A DNA stretch of 64,000 nt from Micromonospora rifamycinica (GTDB lineage: Bacteria; Actinomycetota; Actinomycetes; Mycobacteriales; Micromonosporaceae). Both the position numbers and the translations under genes were made by a program. Where the stretch lies: assembly GCF_900090265.1 (NCBI RefSeq), contig NZ_LT607752.1, forward strand, positions 6,702,001 to 6,766,000, in the 5' to 3' direction. The notes beneath the pieces are model-generated. The model saw only the letters and a list, made by a program, of their open reading frames with translations, did not search any database and was not told where the DNA came from. Positions 33,020 to 40,993 of the stretch are shown here, one piece after another (positions within the stretch are counted from its first letter, which is position 1; each line of letters opens with the position of its first letter).

Positions 33020-33652
33020 GTGCGTCTGGTGTTGTCGGATCCGATGCCGGTCGAGGCCGTGGAGACGGCCCGTAAACGGCTCTCGGCGGCCGCCGAGGAC
33101 CTCGACGCGAACCTGGTCGCCGCGCTGGTGCTGGAGTCCGCCGCCACCGCCGGGGTGGCGGCGGTCTGGCAGGAGCTCTGCGTGCCGTTGCTGGCCGGGC
33201 TGCGGGGGCGGGACGCCGCCGAGATCGCCGTGGAGCACGCCCTGTCCGAGGGCATCCGGATCGGGCTGGACGTGCACCGGCGCGACCCCGACCGGCGGTT
33301 GCGCACCGACGGCGTGCTGCTCGCCGGGGCCGAGCACGAGATGCACTGTCTGGGGCTGCACGCGGTGGCCGCCGCGCTGCGCGAGCAGGGTCGGGGCTGC
33401 GTGCACCTCGGGCCGGCCCTGCCCTGGGTGGCGCTGGGCTCCGCGGTGCTGCGGGCCCGGCCCCGGGTGGTGGTGGTCTGGTCGCAGACGCCGGTCACCG
33501 GCCGCGCGTACCGGCTGGTCCGCTTCGGCCGGGACTTCCCCGGGGTACGCGTGTACGGCGCCGGCCCGGGTTGGATCGAGCCCTTCCCGCCCCCGTCGAT
33601 CCGGCTGACCAGCTTCTCCGCCGCCCTGACCGCGTGCGGTGCGCCGGCCTGA
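33020..33652 (+). CDS. Stand-alone cobalamin-binding-domain protein (MerR/CarH C-terminal-like)
   Basis: Protein of 210 residues resembling the C-terminal half of B12-dependent MerR/CarH-type regulators: a four-helix part (MPVEAVETARKRLSAAAEDLDANLVAALVLESAATAG) and a Rossmann-like B12-binding part (EHEMHCLGLHAVAAALREQGRGCVHLG). The N-terminal DNA-binding domain is missing: an in-frame TGA lies 15 bp before the GTG, and no helix-turn-helix is seen in any frame just upstream. The DxHxxG cobalamin motif is only partly kept (EMHCLG). It could be a light/B12 sensor acting through a partner, or a decaying regulator. Confidence 0.78.
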   Translation: MRLVLSDPMPVEAVETARKRLSAAAEDLDANLVAALVLESAATAGVAAVWQELCVPLLAGLRGRDAAEIAVEHALSEGIRIGLDVHRRDPDRRLRTDGVLLAGAEHEMHCLGLHAVAAALREQGRGCVHLGPALPWVALGSAVLRARPRVVVVWSQTPVTGRAYRLVRFGRDFPGVRVYGAGPGWIEPFPPPSIRLTSFSAALTACGAPA

Positions 33653-33694
33653 CCGCGGAGCGGCAGCGCGGACCCGCCGGTGACCCGTACCACA

Positions 33695-33721
33695 TTCGAT
33701 ACGAACCGGTACCGTATCGAA
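33695..33721. promoter_or_regulatory. Probable TetR operator 1 upstream of the DHA2 gene
   Basis: TTCGATACG (33695-33703) and CGTATCGAA (33713-33721) are perfect 9-base arms over a 9-base spacer that is itself near-symmetric (AACCGGTAC). It lies about 90-115 bp before the pump gene whose tetR follows downstream. Size and form fit a TetR dimer-of-dimers site. Confidence 0.65.
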
Positions 33722-33729
33722 ACATGACC

Positions 33730-33754
33730 CTCGTAAGGTGAGCACCGTTACGAG
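33730..33754. promoter_or_regulatory. Second dyad upstream of the DHA2 gene
   Basis: CTCGTAA (33730-33736) and TTACGAG (33748-33754) are perfect 7-base arms; inner GGTG/CACC pairs extend the symmetry with one bulge. It lies 8 bp downstream of operator 1 and may be a second repressor site or an mRNA hairpin. Confidence 0.5.
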
Positions 33755-33808
33755 TCTGCCCCGTTCCGTATTGCCCGGGACGGGTGAACCGGGGGGAGCA
33801 CCGGACCC

Positions 33809-35374
33809 ATGCAACCGTACGAGAACACCGGACACCCGAGACGATGGGCGATCCTCGGCGTGCTGGTGATCAGCCTGCTCGTCGTCGTCCTCGACAACAC
33901 CATCCTCAACGTCGCCCTGCGCACCCTGGCCGACCCGGTGCACGGCCTCGGGGCCAGCCAGGGCGAACTGGAATGGGCGATCAACTCCTACACCCTGGTC
34001 TTCGCCGGCCTGCTGTTCACCTTCGGGGTGCTCGGCGACCGGGTGGGCCGCCGCCGGTTCCTGCTCGTCGGTCTGGTGCTGTTCGGCCTGTCGTCGCTGC
34101 TGTCCGCGTACGCCGACAGCCCCGGCCAGCTCATCGCGGCCCGGGCGCTGATGGGCGTCGGCGGCGCGGCGATCATGCCGGTGACCCTGTCGATCATCTC
34201 CAACGTCTTCGACCCCCGGGAACGGGGTCGCGCCATCGGCGTCTGGGCCGGCGCGGTCGGCCTGGCGGTGGCGGTCGGCCCGATCCTCGGTGGCGTGCTG
34301 CTGGAGCACTTCTGGTGGGGCTCGGTATTCCTGATCAATGTGCCGGTGGTGGCGGTCGGCGTGGTGCTGGTGACCCTGCTGGTGCCCGAGTCGCGTGACC
34401 CCCGGCCGGGCCGGATCGACGTGCTCGGCGTGCTGCTGTCGGTCGTCGGGCTGATCGCGCTGACCTACGGCATCATCGACGGCGGTGAGCACGGCTTCGG
34501 TCGGCCGACGGTGTGGGCCGCGGTCGTCGGCGGGGTGGCGGTGCTCGCCTGGTTCGTCGTCCACGAACGGCGCAGCGACCACCCGTCGCTGGACGTCCGG
34601 CTGTTCCGGGTGCCCCGGTTCGCCGCCCCGGTGGCGATCGTCGGCCTGGTGTTCTTCGCCGCCATGGGCGTGATGTTCTTCAGCTCCTTCTACATGCAGC
34701 TGGTGCGGGGCTACAGCCCGCTGGAGACCGGCCTGTGCTTCCTGCCGTTCGCCGCCGCCCAGCTGGTCTTCGCGCCGCGCAGCGCCACGATGGTGCGCCG
34801 CTACGGTGGCCGGTCGGTCGCCGCGGTCGGCCTGGTGCTGACCGCCGTGGCGCTGGCCGCGTTCGCCTTCATCGACGCCGACACGCCGCTGTGGGTGGTG
34901 CTGGTGTCCTTCTTCCTCCAGGGTGTCGGGATGGCCAACATCATGCCGCCGGCCACCGAGTCGATCATGTCGGCGCTGCCGCGGGAGAAGGCCGGCGTCG
35001 GGTCGGCGGTGAGCAACACCATCCGGCAGATCGCCGGGGCGCTGGGCGTGGCCGTGCTCGGTTCGGTGCTCTCCGCGGTCTACCGGCAGGACATCGCCCC
35101 GGCCGTCGACGGCCTGCCCGGCCCGGCCCGGGACGCGGCCACCGAGTCGGTCTCCGGGGCGTACGCGGCGGCGGCGCAGCTCGGCCCGGCGGCGCCCCGG
35201 CTGATCACCGCGGCCAACGACGCCTTCATCTCCGCGATGCACTGGGCGGCGACGATCTCCACGGTGGTTGCCGCCCTCGGCATCATCATCGTGCTGCGCT
35301 GGATGCCGGGGCGGCCCGCCACCGCCACCACCGTGACGCCGGTCCAGGAGCGGGAACTGGCCGGGACCACCTAG
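33809..35374 (+). CDS. DHA2-family (14-helix) drug:H+ antiporter
   Basis: MFS exporter of 521 residues with about 14 membrane helices. N-terminal LGVLVISLLVVVLDNTILNVAL carries the DHA2 motif D1; motif A is FGVLGDRVGRRRFL; motif C is IGVWAGAVGLAVAVGPILGGVLLEHFWWGSVFLINVP. This is the signature of EmrB/QacA-type drug exporters. A tetR gene follows after 11 bp and two dyads lie in the promoter, the classic repressor-controlled efflux unit. It differs in gene order from the tetR-pump pair at 22972. Confidence 0.95.
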   Translation: MQPYENTGHPRRWAILGVLVISLLVVVLDNTILNVALRTLADPVHGLGASQGELEWAINSYTLVFAGLLFTFGVLGDRVGRRRFLLVGLVLFGLSSLLSAYADSPGQLIAARALMGVGGAAIMPVTLSIISNVFDPRERGRAIGVWAGAVGLAVAVGPILGGVLLEHFWWGSVFLINVPVVAVGVVLVTLLVPESRDPRPGRIDVLGVLLSVVGLIALTYGIIDGGEHGFGRPTVWAAVVGGVAVLAWFVVHERRSDHPSLDVRLFRVPRFAAPVAIVGLVFFAAMGVMFFSSFYMQLVRGYSPLETGLCFLPFAAAQLVFAPRSATMVRRYGGRSVAAVGLVLTAVALAAFAFIDADTPLWVVLVSFFLQGVGMANIMPPATESIMSALPREKAGVGSAVSNTIRQIAGALGVAVLGSVLSAVYRQDIAPAVDGLPGPARDAATESVSGAYAAAAQLGPAAPRLITAANDAFISAMHWAATISTVVAALGIIIVLRWMPGRPATATTVTPVQERELAGTT

Positions 35375-35385
35375 GTTCGACGAGG

Positions 35386-35994
35386 ATGACTGACGTGAAC
35401 ACCACCGCTGACGCTCCGCGGTCGCCCGGGCGGCCGCGGAGCGCCCGCGCGGACGAGGCCATCATCGAGGCCACCCTCGACCTGCTCGCCGAGGGGAGCA
35501 CCATCGAGGCGCTGTCGATCGAGGCGATCGCCGCCCGGGCCGGGGTGGGCAAGGCCACCATCTACCGCCGCTGGGCGGGCAAGGAGACCCTGCTGCTGGA
35601 CGCGCTGCGCCGGCTCAAGGGGGTCGCCGCGCAACCCGCCGGGCAGTCCGTCCGCGACGACCTGGTGCTGCTGGTCGGGGCGGTCGGGCACAACGTCGAC
35701 CCCCGGGCCGCCCGGATCATGCCCTGTCTGCTGCCCGAGGTGAACCGCAGCCCGGACCACTTCCACCTCTACCAGAACATCATCGAGCCCCGGCGGAAAC
35801 TGATGCGAGACGTGCTCCGCCGCGGGGTGGCCACCGGCGAGCTGCGGGCCGACCTCGACATCGAGGTGGCGATGGCGCTGCTCACCGGGCCGATGCTGAT
35901 CCAGCGCCTGCTGCGCTGGCACCCGGAGCTGGACGACCGGATCCTCCCGGAGAAGATCGTCGACGGCGTCCTGACCGGCCTGCGGGCCCGCTGA
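35386..35994 (+). CDS. TetR-family repressor of the upstream pump
   Basis: Regulator of 202 residues. The helix-turn-helix is ADEAIIEATLDLLAEGSTIEALSIEAIAARAGVGKATIYRRWAGKETLLLDAL, of the AcrR/TetR type that recognises GATACG...CGTATC-like sites. The C-terminal ligand domain is of the TetR_C_33-like kind. ATG at 35386 follows CGAGG and lies 11 bp after the pump gene, so both are co-transcribed and the repressor is likely to bind the dyads at 33695-33754. Confidence 0.93.
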   Translation: MTDVNTTADAPRSPGRPRSARADEAIIEATLDLLAEGSTIEALSIEAIAARAGVGKATIYRRWAGKETLLLDALRRLKGVAAQPAGQSVRDDLVLLVGAVGHNVDPRAARIMPCLLPEVNRSPDHFHLYQNIIEPRRKLMRDVLRRGVATGELRADLDIEVAMALLTGPMLIQRLLRWHPELDDRILPEKIVDGVLTGLRAR

Positions 35995-36090
35995 CCCGCA
36001 CCCACCGGCAGCTCAGGCCGGGCTACCCGAGCAGCTCGGTGCGACGCGGCGTGTCCGCCCACGGGCGTGTCGGGGCGGGTCGGTAGGGTG

Positions 36091-36106
36091 TCGAACACAC
36101 GTACTG
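36091..36106. promoter_or_regulatory. Possible degenerate LexA (SOS) box upstream of ruvC
   Basis: TCGAAC-ACAC-GTACTG: the left half is the exact actinobacterial SOS half-site, the right half (consensus GTTCGA) matches in only some positions. A TAGGGT -10-like hexamer precedes it at 36083. ruvC is SOS-controlled in other actinomycetes, so the place is right, but the match is weak. Confidence 0.3.
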
Positions 36107-36130
36107 CCGAAGGGTCGGGGAGGAGGCGGC

Positions 36131-36658
36131 GTGCGCGTGCTGGGCGTCGACCCGGGGCTGACCCGGTGCGGGGTCGGCGTGGTCGAGGGCGTGCCGGGGC
36201 GGCCCTGCACGCTGGTCGCCTACTACGTGGTCTACACCGATCCCGCCGACGACCTGGCGTTGCGCCTGCTGCACCTGGACCGGTCGCTGACCGGCCTGGT
36301 GGCCGAGCACCGGCCCGACGCGGTCGCCGTCGAGCGGGTGTTCAGCCAGCACAACGTGCGTACGGTGATGGGCACCGCCCAGGCCAGCGGGATCGCCGTG
36401 CTGGCCGGGGCGCGGGCCGGGCTGCCGGTGCAGACCTACACGCCGAGCGAGGTCAAGGCCGCGGTGACCGGTTCCGGCCAGGCCGACAAGAAGCAGATGA
36501 CCGCCATGGTCACCCGGCTGCTGCGGCTGGCCGAGCCGCCCCGGCCGGCCGACGCGGCCGACGCCCTGGCCCTGGCCATCTGCCACGTGTGGCGCGGCGG
36601 CACCCGGTCCAAGCTGGCCGAGGCCGCCGACCGGGTACGACGAGGAGGAGCGCGATGA
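36131..36658 (+). CDS. ruvC: Holliday junction endonuclease RuvC
   Basis: Structure-specific resolvase of 175 residues that cuts Holliday junctions in recombination repair. RNase H-like fold with acidic active site: Asp7 in VLGVDPGL, Glu68 in VAVERVF, and the pair in PADAADALALAICH. GTG at 36131 starts directly at the first strand, after a GGAGGAGG site. Its stop overlaps ruvA (ATGA); the order ruvC-ruvA-ruvB is the standard one. Confidence 0.96.
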   Translation: MRVLGVDPGLTRCGVGVVEGVPGRPCTLVAYYVVYTDPADDLALRLLHLDRSLTGLVAEHRPDAVAVERVFSQHNVRTVMGTAQASGIAVLAGARAGLPVQTYTPSEVKAAVTGSGQADKKQMTAMVTRLLRLAEPPRPADAADALALAICHVWRGGTRSKLAEAADRVRRGGAR

Positions 36659-37257
36659 TCGCCAGCGTGCGCGGCACGGTGACCGCGACCGGCCCGGACC
36701 ACGCGGTGGTGGAGGTCGGGGGGATCGGCCTGGCCGTGCAGTGCGCCCCCGGCACCCTGGCCGAGCTGCGGGTCGGCCAGCCGGCCCGGCTCGCCACCAG
36801 CCTGGTGGTCCGGGAGGACTCGCTCACCCTCTACGGCTTCGCCGACGACGACGCCAAGCAGCTGTTCGAGCTGCTCCAGACGGCCAGCGGCGTCGGCCCC
36901 CGGCTGGCCCAGGCGGTGCTGGCCGTGCACACCCCGGACGCGGTCCGCAAGGCCATCGCCAACGCCGACACCGCGGCCCTGACCCGGGTGCCGGGGATCG
37001 GCAAGAAGGGCGCCGAGCGGCTGGTCCTGGAGCTGCGCGACCGGATCGGCCCGGTGCCGGTCGGTGCCGACGGCGCGGCCGGGGTGACCGCCGGGGCCTG
37101 GCCGGACCAGGTCCGCCAGGCGCTGGTCGGGCTCGGCTGGACGGCCGGGCAGGCCGACCAGGCGGTAGCCGCGGTGGCGGAGACGGTGGACGGCCCCACC
37201 CCGCCGGTGCCGGTCCTGCTCAAGCAGGCCATCCGACTGCTGGGCCGGACCCGGTGA
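36655..37257 (+). CDS. ruvA: Holliday junction branch migration protein RuvA
   Basis: Junction-binding subunit of the RuvAB motor, 200 residues. N-terminal OB fold (MIASVRGTVTATGPDHAVVEVGGIGLAVQC), tandem helix-hairpin-helix (LQTASGVGPRLAQAVL and LTRVPGIGKKGAERLVLEL), and a C-terminal domain III (WPDQVRQALVGLGWTAGQADQAV) that contacts RuvB. Translation is coupled to ruvC by a four-base overlap. ruvB starts 43 bp later. Confidence 0.96.
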   Translation: MIASVRGTVTATGPDHAVVEVGGIGLAVQCAPGTLAELRVGQPARLATSLVVREDSLTLYGFADDDAKQLFELLQTASGVGPRLAQAVLAVHTPDAVRKAIANADTAALTRVPGIGKKGAERLVLELRDRIGPVPVGADGAAGVTAGAWPDQVRQALVGLGWTAGQADQAVAAVAETVDGPTPPVPVLLKQAIRLLGRTR

Positions 37258-37300
37258 CCGGCGTCGCACGGCAGGGGCGGTCGCGGGCGGGGTGCCCGGC

Positions 37301-38365
37301 ATGACCGGCGACGGCCTGGTCTCGGCCTACGCCGACGACGCCGAACGGGACGCCGAGGTCAGCGTCCGGCCGAAGCGGCTCGACGAGTTCATCGCCCAGC
37401 ACCGGGTCCGCGACCAGCTCGACCTGCTGTTGCAGGGCGCGATGCGGCGCGGCGCCCCACCCGACCACATCCTGCTGTCGGGCCCACCCGGCCTCGGGAA
37501 GACGACCCTGGCCAACATCGTGGCCGCCGAGCTGGGCTCCGGCATCCGGGTGACCAGCGGCCCGGTGATCGAACGCTCGGGCGACCTGGCCGCCATCCTG
37601 ACCAGCCTCGCCGAGGGCGACGTGCTGTTCATCGACGAGATCCACCGGATCGCCAAGCCGGCGGAGGAGCTGCTCTACAGCGCGATGGAGGACTTCCGGG
37701 TCGACGTGATCGTCGGCAAGGGGCCCGGGGCCACCGCGATCCCGCTGGACGTCGAGCCGTTCACCCTGGTCGGCGCGACCACCCGGTCGGGCCTGCTGAC
37801 CGGGCCGATGCGCGACCGGTTCGGCTTCGTCGCGCACCTCGACTTCTACTCCCCGGCCGACCTGGAGGCGCTGCTGCACCGGTCGGCACGCATCCTGGGG
37901 GTGCCGATCACCCCGGAGGGGGCGGTGGAGATCGCCGGCCGGTCCCGGGGCACGCCCCGGATCGCCAACCGGCTGCTGCGCCGGGTGCGGGACTACGCCG
38001 AGGTCCGGGCCGAGGGGGTGGTCACCCTGGAGACCGCCCGCGCCGCCCTGACCGTGTACGACGTGGACGCGCTGGGGCTGGACCGGCTGGACCGGGCGGT
38101 GCTGACCGCCCTGGTCGACTCGTTCCGGGGCGGTCCGGTGGGCCTGTCCACCCTGGCGGTGGCGGTGGGGGAGCAGCCGGACACGGTGGAGGAGGTCTGC
38201 GAGCCGTTCCTGGTACGGGCCGGGCTGTTGGCGCGTACCCCGCGGGGACGGGTGGCCACCGAGGCCGCCTGGCGACACCTCGGCCGCACGCCACCAAATG
38301 GTACATTTGGCATGGAAGCTCCCGCTGTACCTGATCTGTTCTCGAACGCGCCCGATCCACCGTGA
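37301..38365 (+). CDS. ruvB: Holliday junction branch migration ATPase RuvB
   Basis: AAA+ motor, 354 residues, which drives branch migration with RuvA. Walker A GPPGLGKT, Walker B FIDEIHR, sensor 1 GATTRSG and the arginine-finger region RDRFG are all present; a winged-helix C-terminal domain follows. ATG at 37301 is preferred to the GTG at 37292 by comparison with the family start. The last 25 residues (EAPAVPDLFSNAPDPP) are variable. Confidence 0.96.
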   Translation: MTGDGLVSAYADDAERDAEVSVRPKRLDEFIAQHRVRDQLDLLLQGAMRRGAPPDHILLSGPPGLGKTTLANIVAAELGSGIRVTSGPVIERSGDLAAILTSLAEGDVLFIDEIHRIAKPAEELLYSAMEDFRVDVIVGKGPGATAIPLDVEPFTLVGATTRSGLLTGPMRDRFGFVAHLDFYSPADLEALLHRSARILGVPITPEGAVEIAGRSRGTPRIANRLLRRVRDYAEVRAEGVVTLETARAALTVYDVDALGLDRLDRAVLTALVDSFRGGPVGLSTLAVAVGEQPDTVEEVCEPFLVRAGLLARTPRGRVATEAAWRHLGRTPPNGTFGMEAPAVPDLFSNAPDPP

Positions 38366-38503
38366 TCTGAACGTGATCTGCACCGCATTCGGCGTTCCCA
38401 GGTGCAGGGATTAGACTCGCCGCGGTCTGTACAGGATGTGAATATCCGCCTCCGCTCCGGCGCCTACGTGCCGCGACGGGGGCCAATGGGAAGGTCGCAC
38501 ACC

Positions 38504-38851
38504 GTGCTTTACGCAGCACAGTCCGGCGGAGGCGCCGGCAGTCTGACGCCGATCCTCATGATCGCCCTGCTCTTCGGGGTCATGTACTTCATGATGATCC
38601 GGCCGCAGCAGAAGCGCCGTCGCGAGGCCGAGGCCATGCAGTCCGCGCTCGGCCCCGGTGACGAGGTCGTCACCATCGGCGGGCTCTACGGCACGGTCGT
38701 GGGCGTCGAGGACGACACCGTGCTGCTGGAGGTGGCCCCCGGCGTGCAGACCCGTTACGCCCGTCCGGCCATCGCCCGGGTGGTCACCCGGGCCGAGCGG
38801 CCGGAGGCCGACGAGCCGGTCACCGAGGACGCGGAAACCGTCAAGGAGTGA
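38504..38851 (+). CDS. yajC: Preprotein translocase accessory subunit YajC
   Basis: Single-pass membrane protein of 115 residues that associates with SecDF. Membrane helix SLTPILMIALLFGVMYFMMI is followed by the YajC signature RPQQKRRREAEAMQSALGPGDEVVTIGGLYGTV. GTG at 38504 (VLYAAQSGGG) is chosen because GGGAAGG lies 9 bases ahead; ATG at 38486 is the alternative. secD follows after 227 bp, with a stem-loop in the gap. The acidic tail is typical of the family. Confidence 0.93.
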   Translation: MLYAAQSGGGAGSLTPILMIALLFGVMYFMMIRPQQKRRREAEAMQSALGPGDEVVTIGGLYGTVVGVEDDTVLLEVAPGVQTRYARPAIARVVTRAERPEADEPVTEDAETVKE

Positions 38852-38860
38852 GCGCCCCGC

Positions 38861-38889
38861 CCCGTCCCGCACCGGGCGGGCGGGACGGG
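38861..38889 (+). terminator. Stem-loop between yajC and secD
   Basis: CCCGTCCCGC (38861-38870) pairs with GCGGGACGGG (38880-38889) over a 9-base loop, nine bases after the yajC stop. It could end the yajC transcript or protect its 3' end while secD uses its own promoter. Confidence 0.45.
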
Positions 38890-39078
38890 ACAACTGGATA
38901 GGTGGGCCGGTCTCCGAGGGCCGGCACGCGCCCCGTCCGCCCGACGCCCCACGTCGGCGACGGTGCGCCGTGTCGCCGGGCGGGAGTGGTCCGCGCAGAG
39001 CGCGTCGGAGTGGGAACCCCGCCCCGACCCCGTCGCCGCTGCACCGGCGGCGCGACCGTTACAGGGAGACAGACAGCC

Positions 39079-40992
39079 GTGGCACCACCTCAGGGACAGA
39101 TGCGCCCCGGGCGGCAGCTCGCCGTGCTCGGGTTCATCTTCGTCGTCCTCTATTCCTTGGTGTTCTTCTCCGGCGGCGCGAGCGGCGGCTGGAAGGACCG
39201 GCTGGAGCCCCGGCTCGGGCTGGACCTGATCGGCGGCACCCGGCTGACGCTGGAGGCGACCAACAGCCTCGACGGCAAGCCCCCGACGTCGGCCAACCTG
39301 GAGGAGGCCCGGCAGATCATCGAGAGCCGGGTCAACGCCTACGGGGTGGCCGAGGCCGAGGTGGTCACCGAGGGCAACCGGAACATCGTCATCTCCCTGC
39401 CCGGTGAGAACCGCGACCTGACCGACGTCGGCAGCGCCGCGGAGCTGCGCTTCCGCAAGGTGCTCAAGGCCGCCGACGGCAGCGGCGCGGTCGCCGCCCC
39501 GGCGACCCCGACGCCCACCCCGTCCGGCAGCGCCGCACCCAGCCCGTCGGGCAGCGCCTCGCCGAAGGCCTCCGGCAGCGCCGCGCCCAAGGTGACCGGC
39601 TCGCCGAGCGCCGGTGGACAGGGCGGCGGCGCCCCCGCGCCGAGCGCCAGCGCCACCCCGTCCGGGTCGGCCTCGCCGAGCGCACCGGCCGCCTCGCCCA
39701 GCGCCAGCGAGGCCCCGGTGCCGCAGAGCATCGAGGAGCAGCGCAAGGCCGTCGAGAAGAAGGTCGGCGCGGCGGCCTGGACCGCCGCGAGCGGCCTGCA
39801 GGCCCCGGCCGACCTGGGTACCAACCCGGCCCTGGCGGAGACGTTCAAGCCGTTCGGCGCGCTCTCCCCGCAGGAGGTCGCGGTACTGACCCCGCAGATG
39901 CAGTTCAACGTGCCGACCATCACCTGCGCCCAGCTCGACAAGCGGCCCCCCGCGTCGATCAAGGACGAGAAGCAGCAGGCGGTCGCCTGTGAGGGTGGCG
40001 CGGCGAAGTACCTGCTCGACCAGGCCAAGGTGGTCGGCACCGACGTCAAGGACGCCAACGCGGTCCTCGACCAGGCCAGCACCTGGGTGGTCAGCCTGAA
40101 CTTCACCGGTGACGGCCAGTCCAAGTGGACCGAGCTGACCCGCGAGGCGTTCAACAACACCGGCGGCGGCTGCGACCAGACGGCCCTGGGCCAGGACGGC
40201 AAGTGCCGGGTGGCCGTGGTGCTGGACAACGAGATCGTCTCCTCGCCCGAGATCCAGGGCGTGCTCACCGGCGACTCGCAGATCACCGGCAGCTTCGACA
40301 ACACCTCGGCCAACGCGCTGGCCAGCCAGCTGCGCTACGGCGCGCTGCCGGTCACCTTCGTGCCGCAGGAGCAGCAGAACGTCACCGCGACGCTGGGCGA
40401 CAGCCACCTGCGGGCCGGCCTGCTGGCCGCCGGCATCGGCATGTTGCTGGTCATCGTCTACTCGTTCTTCTACTACCGGCTGCTCGGCTCGGTCATCTTC
40501 CTGAGCCTGGTGCTCTCCGCGTTGCTGGTCTTCGGGGCGCTGGTGGTGCTCGGCCGGTCGATCGGCTTCACCCTCACCCTCGCCGGCATCGCCGGCATGA
40601 TCGTCTCACTCGGTGTGGCGGCGGACTCGTTCGTCATCTACTTCGAACGGCTCAAGGACGAGATCCGGGAGGGGCGCAGCCCGCGCAGCGCGGTGCCCCG
40701 GGCCTGGATCCGGGCCCGTCGGACGATCGTCTCGGCGAACGCCATCACCCTGATGTCCGCCGTGGTGCTCTACATCGTCTCGGTCGGCACGGTGAAGGGC
40801 TTCGCCTTCGCCCTCGGCCTGGCGACCGTGCTCGACCTGGTGGTCGTCTTCCTCTTCCGGCACCCGATCATGACGATGTTCGCCCGGACCCCGGCCTTCC
40901 TGTCGCCCCGGGTCAGCGGCCTCGGTCGGGCACTGCCGCCCCGTACGGCCGAATCCGGCACCGCCCGCAACCCGCGCGTCAAGGAGGCCTGA
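39079..40992 (+). CDS. secD: Protein translocase subunit SecD
   Basis: RND-type membrane protein of 637 residues that uses the proton gradient to help pull secreted proteins out of the SecYEG channel. N-terminal helix (QLAVLGFIFVVLYSLVFF), motif GLDLIGGTRLTLE, large periplasmic domains, and five C-terminal helices (from about residue 440) with GIAGMIVSLGVAADSFVIYFERLKDE. A Ser/Ala/Pro-rich insertion (about 140-215: PSGSAAPSPSGSASPK and similar) splits the first periplasmic domain. GTG at 39079 follows AGGGAG. secF starts one base after the stop. Confidence 0.95.
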   Translation: MAPPQGQMRPGRQLAVLGFIFVVLYSLVFFSGGASGGWKDRLEPRLGLDLIGGTRLTLEATNSLDGKPPTSANLEEARQIIESRVNAYGVAEAEVVTEGNRNIVISLPGENRDLTDVGSAAELRFRKVLKAADGSGAVAAPATPTPTPSGSAAPSPSGSASPKASGSAAPKVTGSPSAGGQGGGAPAPSASATPSGSASPSAPAASPSASEAPVPQSIEEQRKAVEKKVGAAAWTAASGLQAPADLGTNPALAETFKPFGALSPQEVAVLTPQMQFNVPTITCAQLDKRPPASIKDEKQQAVACEGGAAKYLLDQAKVVGTDVKDANAVLDQASTWVVSLNFTGDGQSKWTELTREAFNNTGGGCDQTALGQDGKCRVAVVLDNEIVSSPEIQGVLTGDSQITGSFDNTSANALASQLRYGALPVTFVPQEQQNVTATLGDSHLRAGLLAAGIGMLLVIVYSFFYYRLLGSVIFLSLVLSALLVFGALVVLGRSIGFTLTLAGIAGMIVSLGVAADSFVIYFERLKDEIREGRSPRSAVPRAWIRARRTIVSANAITLMSAVVLYIVSVGTVKGFAFALGLATVLDLVVVFLFRHPIMTMFARTPAFLSPRVSGLGRALPPRTAESGTARNPRVKEA

Positions 40993-40993
40993 G

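Noticed and set aside
17882..36000. Recent genomic island or prophage between yebC and ruvC
   Set aside because: No integrase, transposase, phage gene, tRNA edge or composition shift was seen; the block reads as normal chromosomal DNA.
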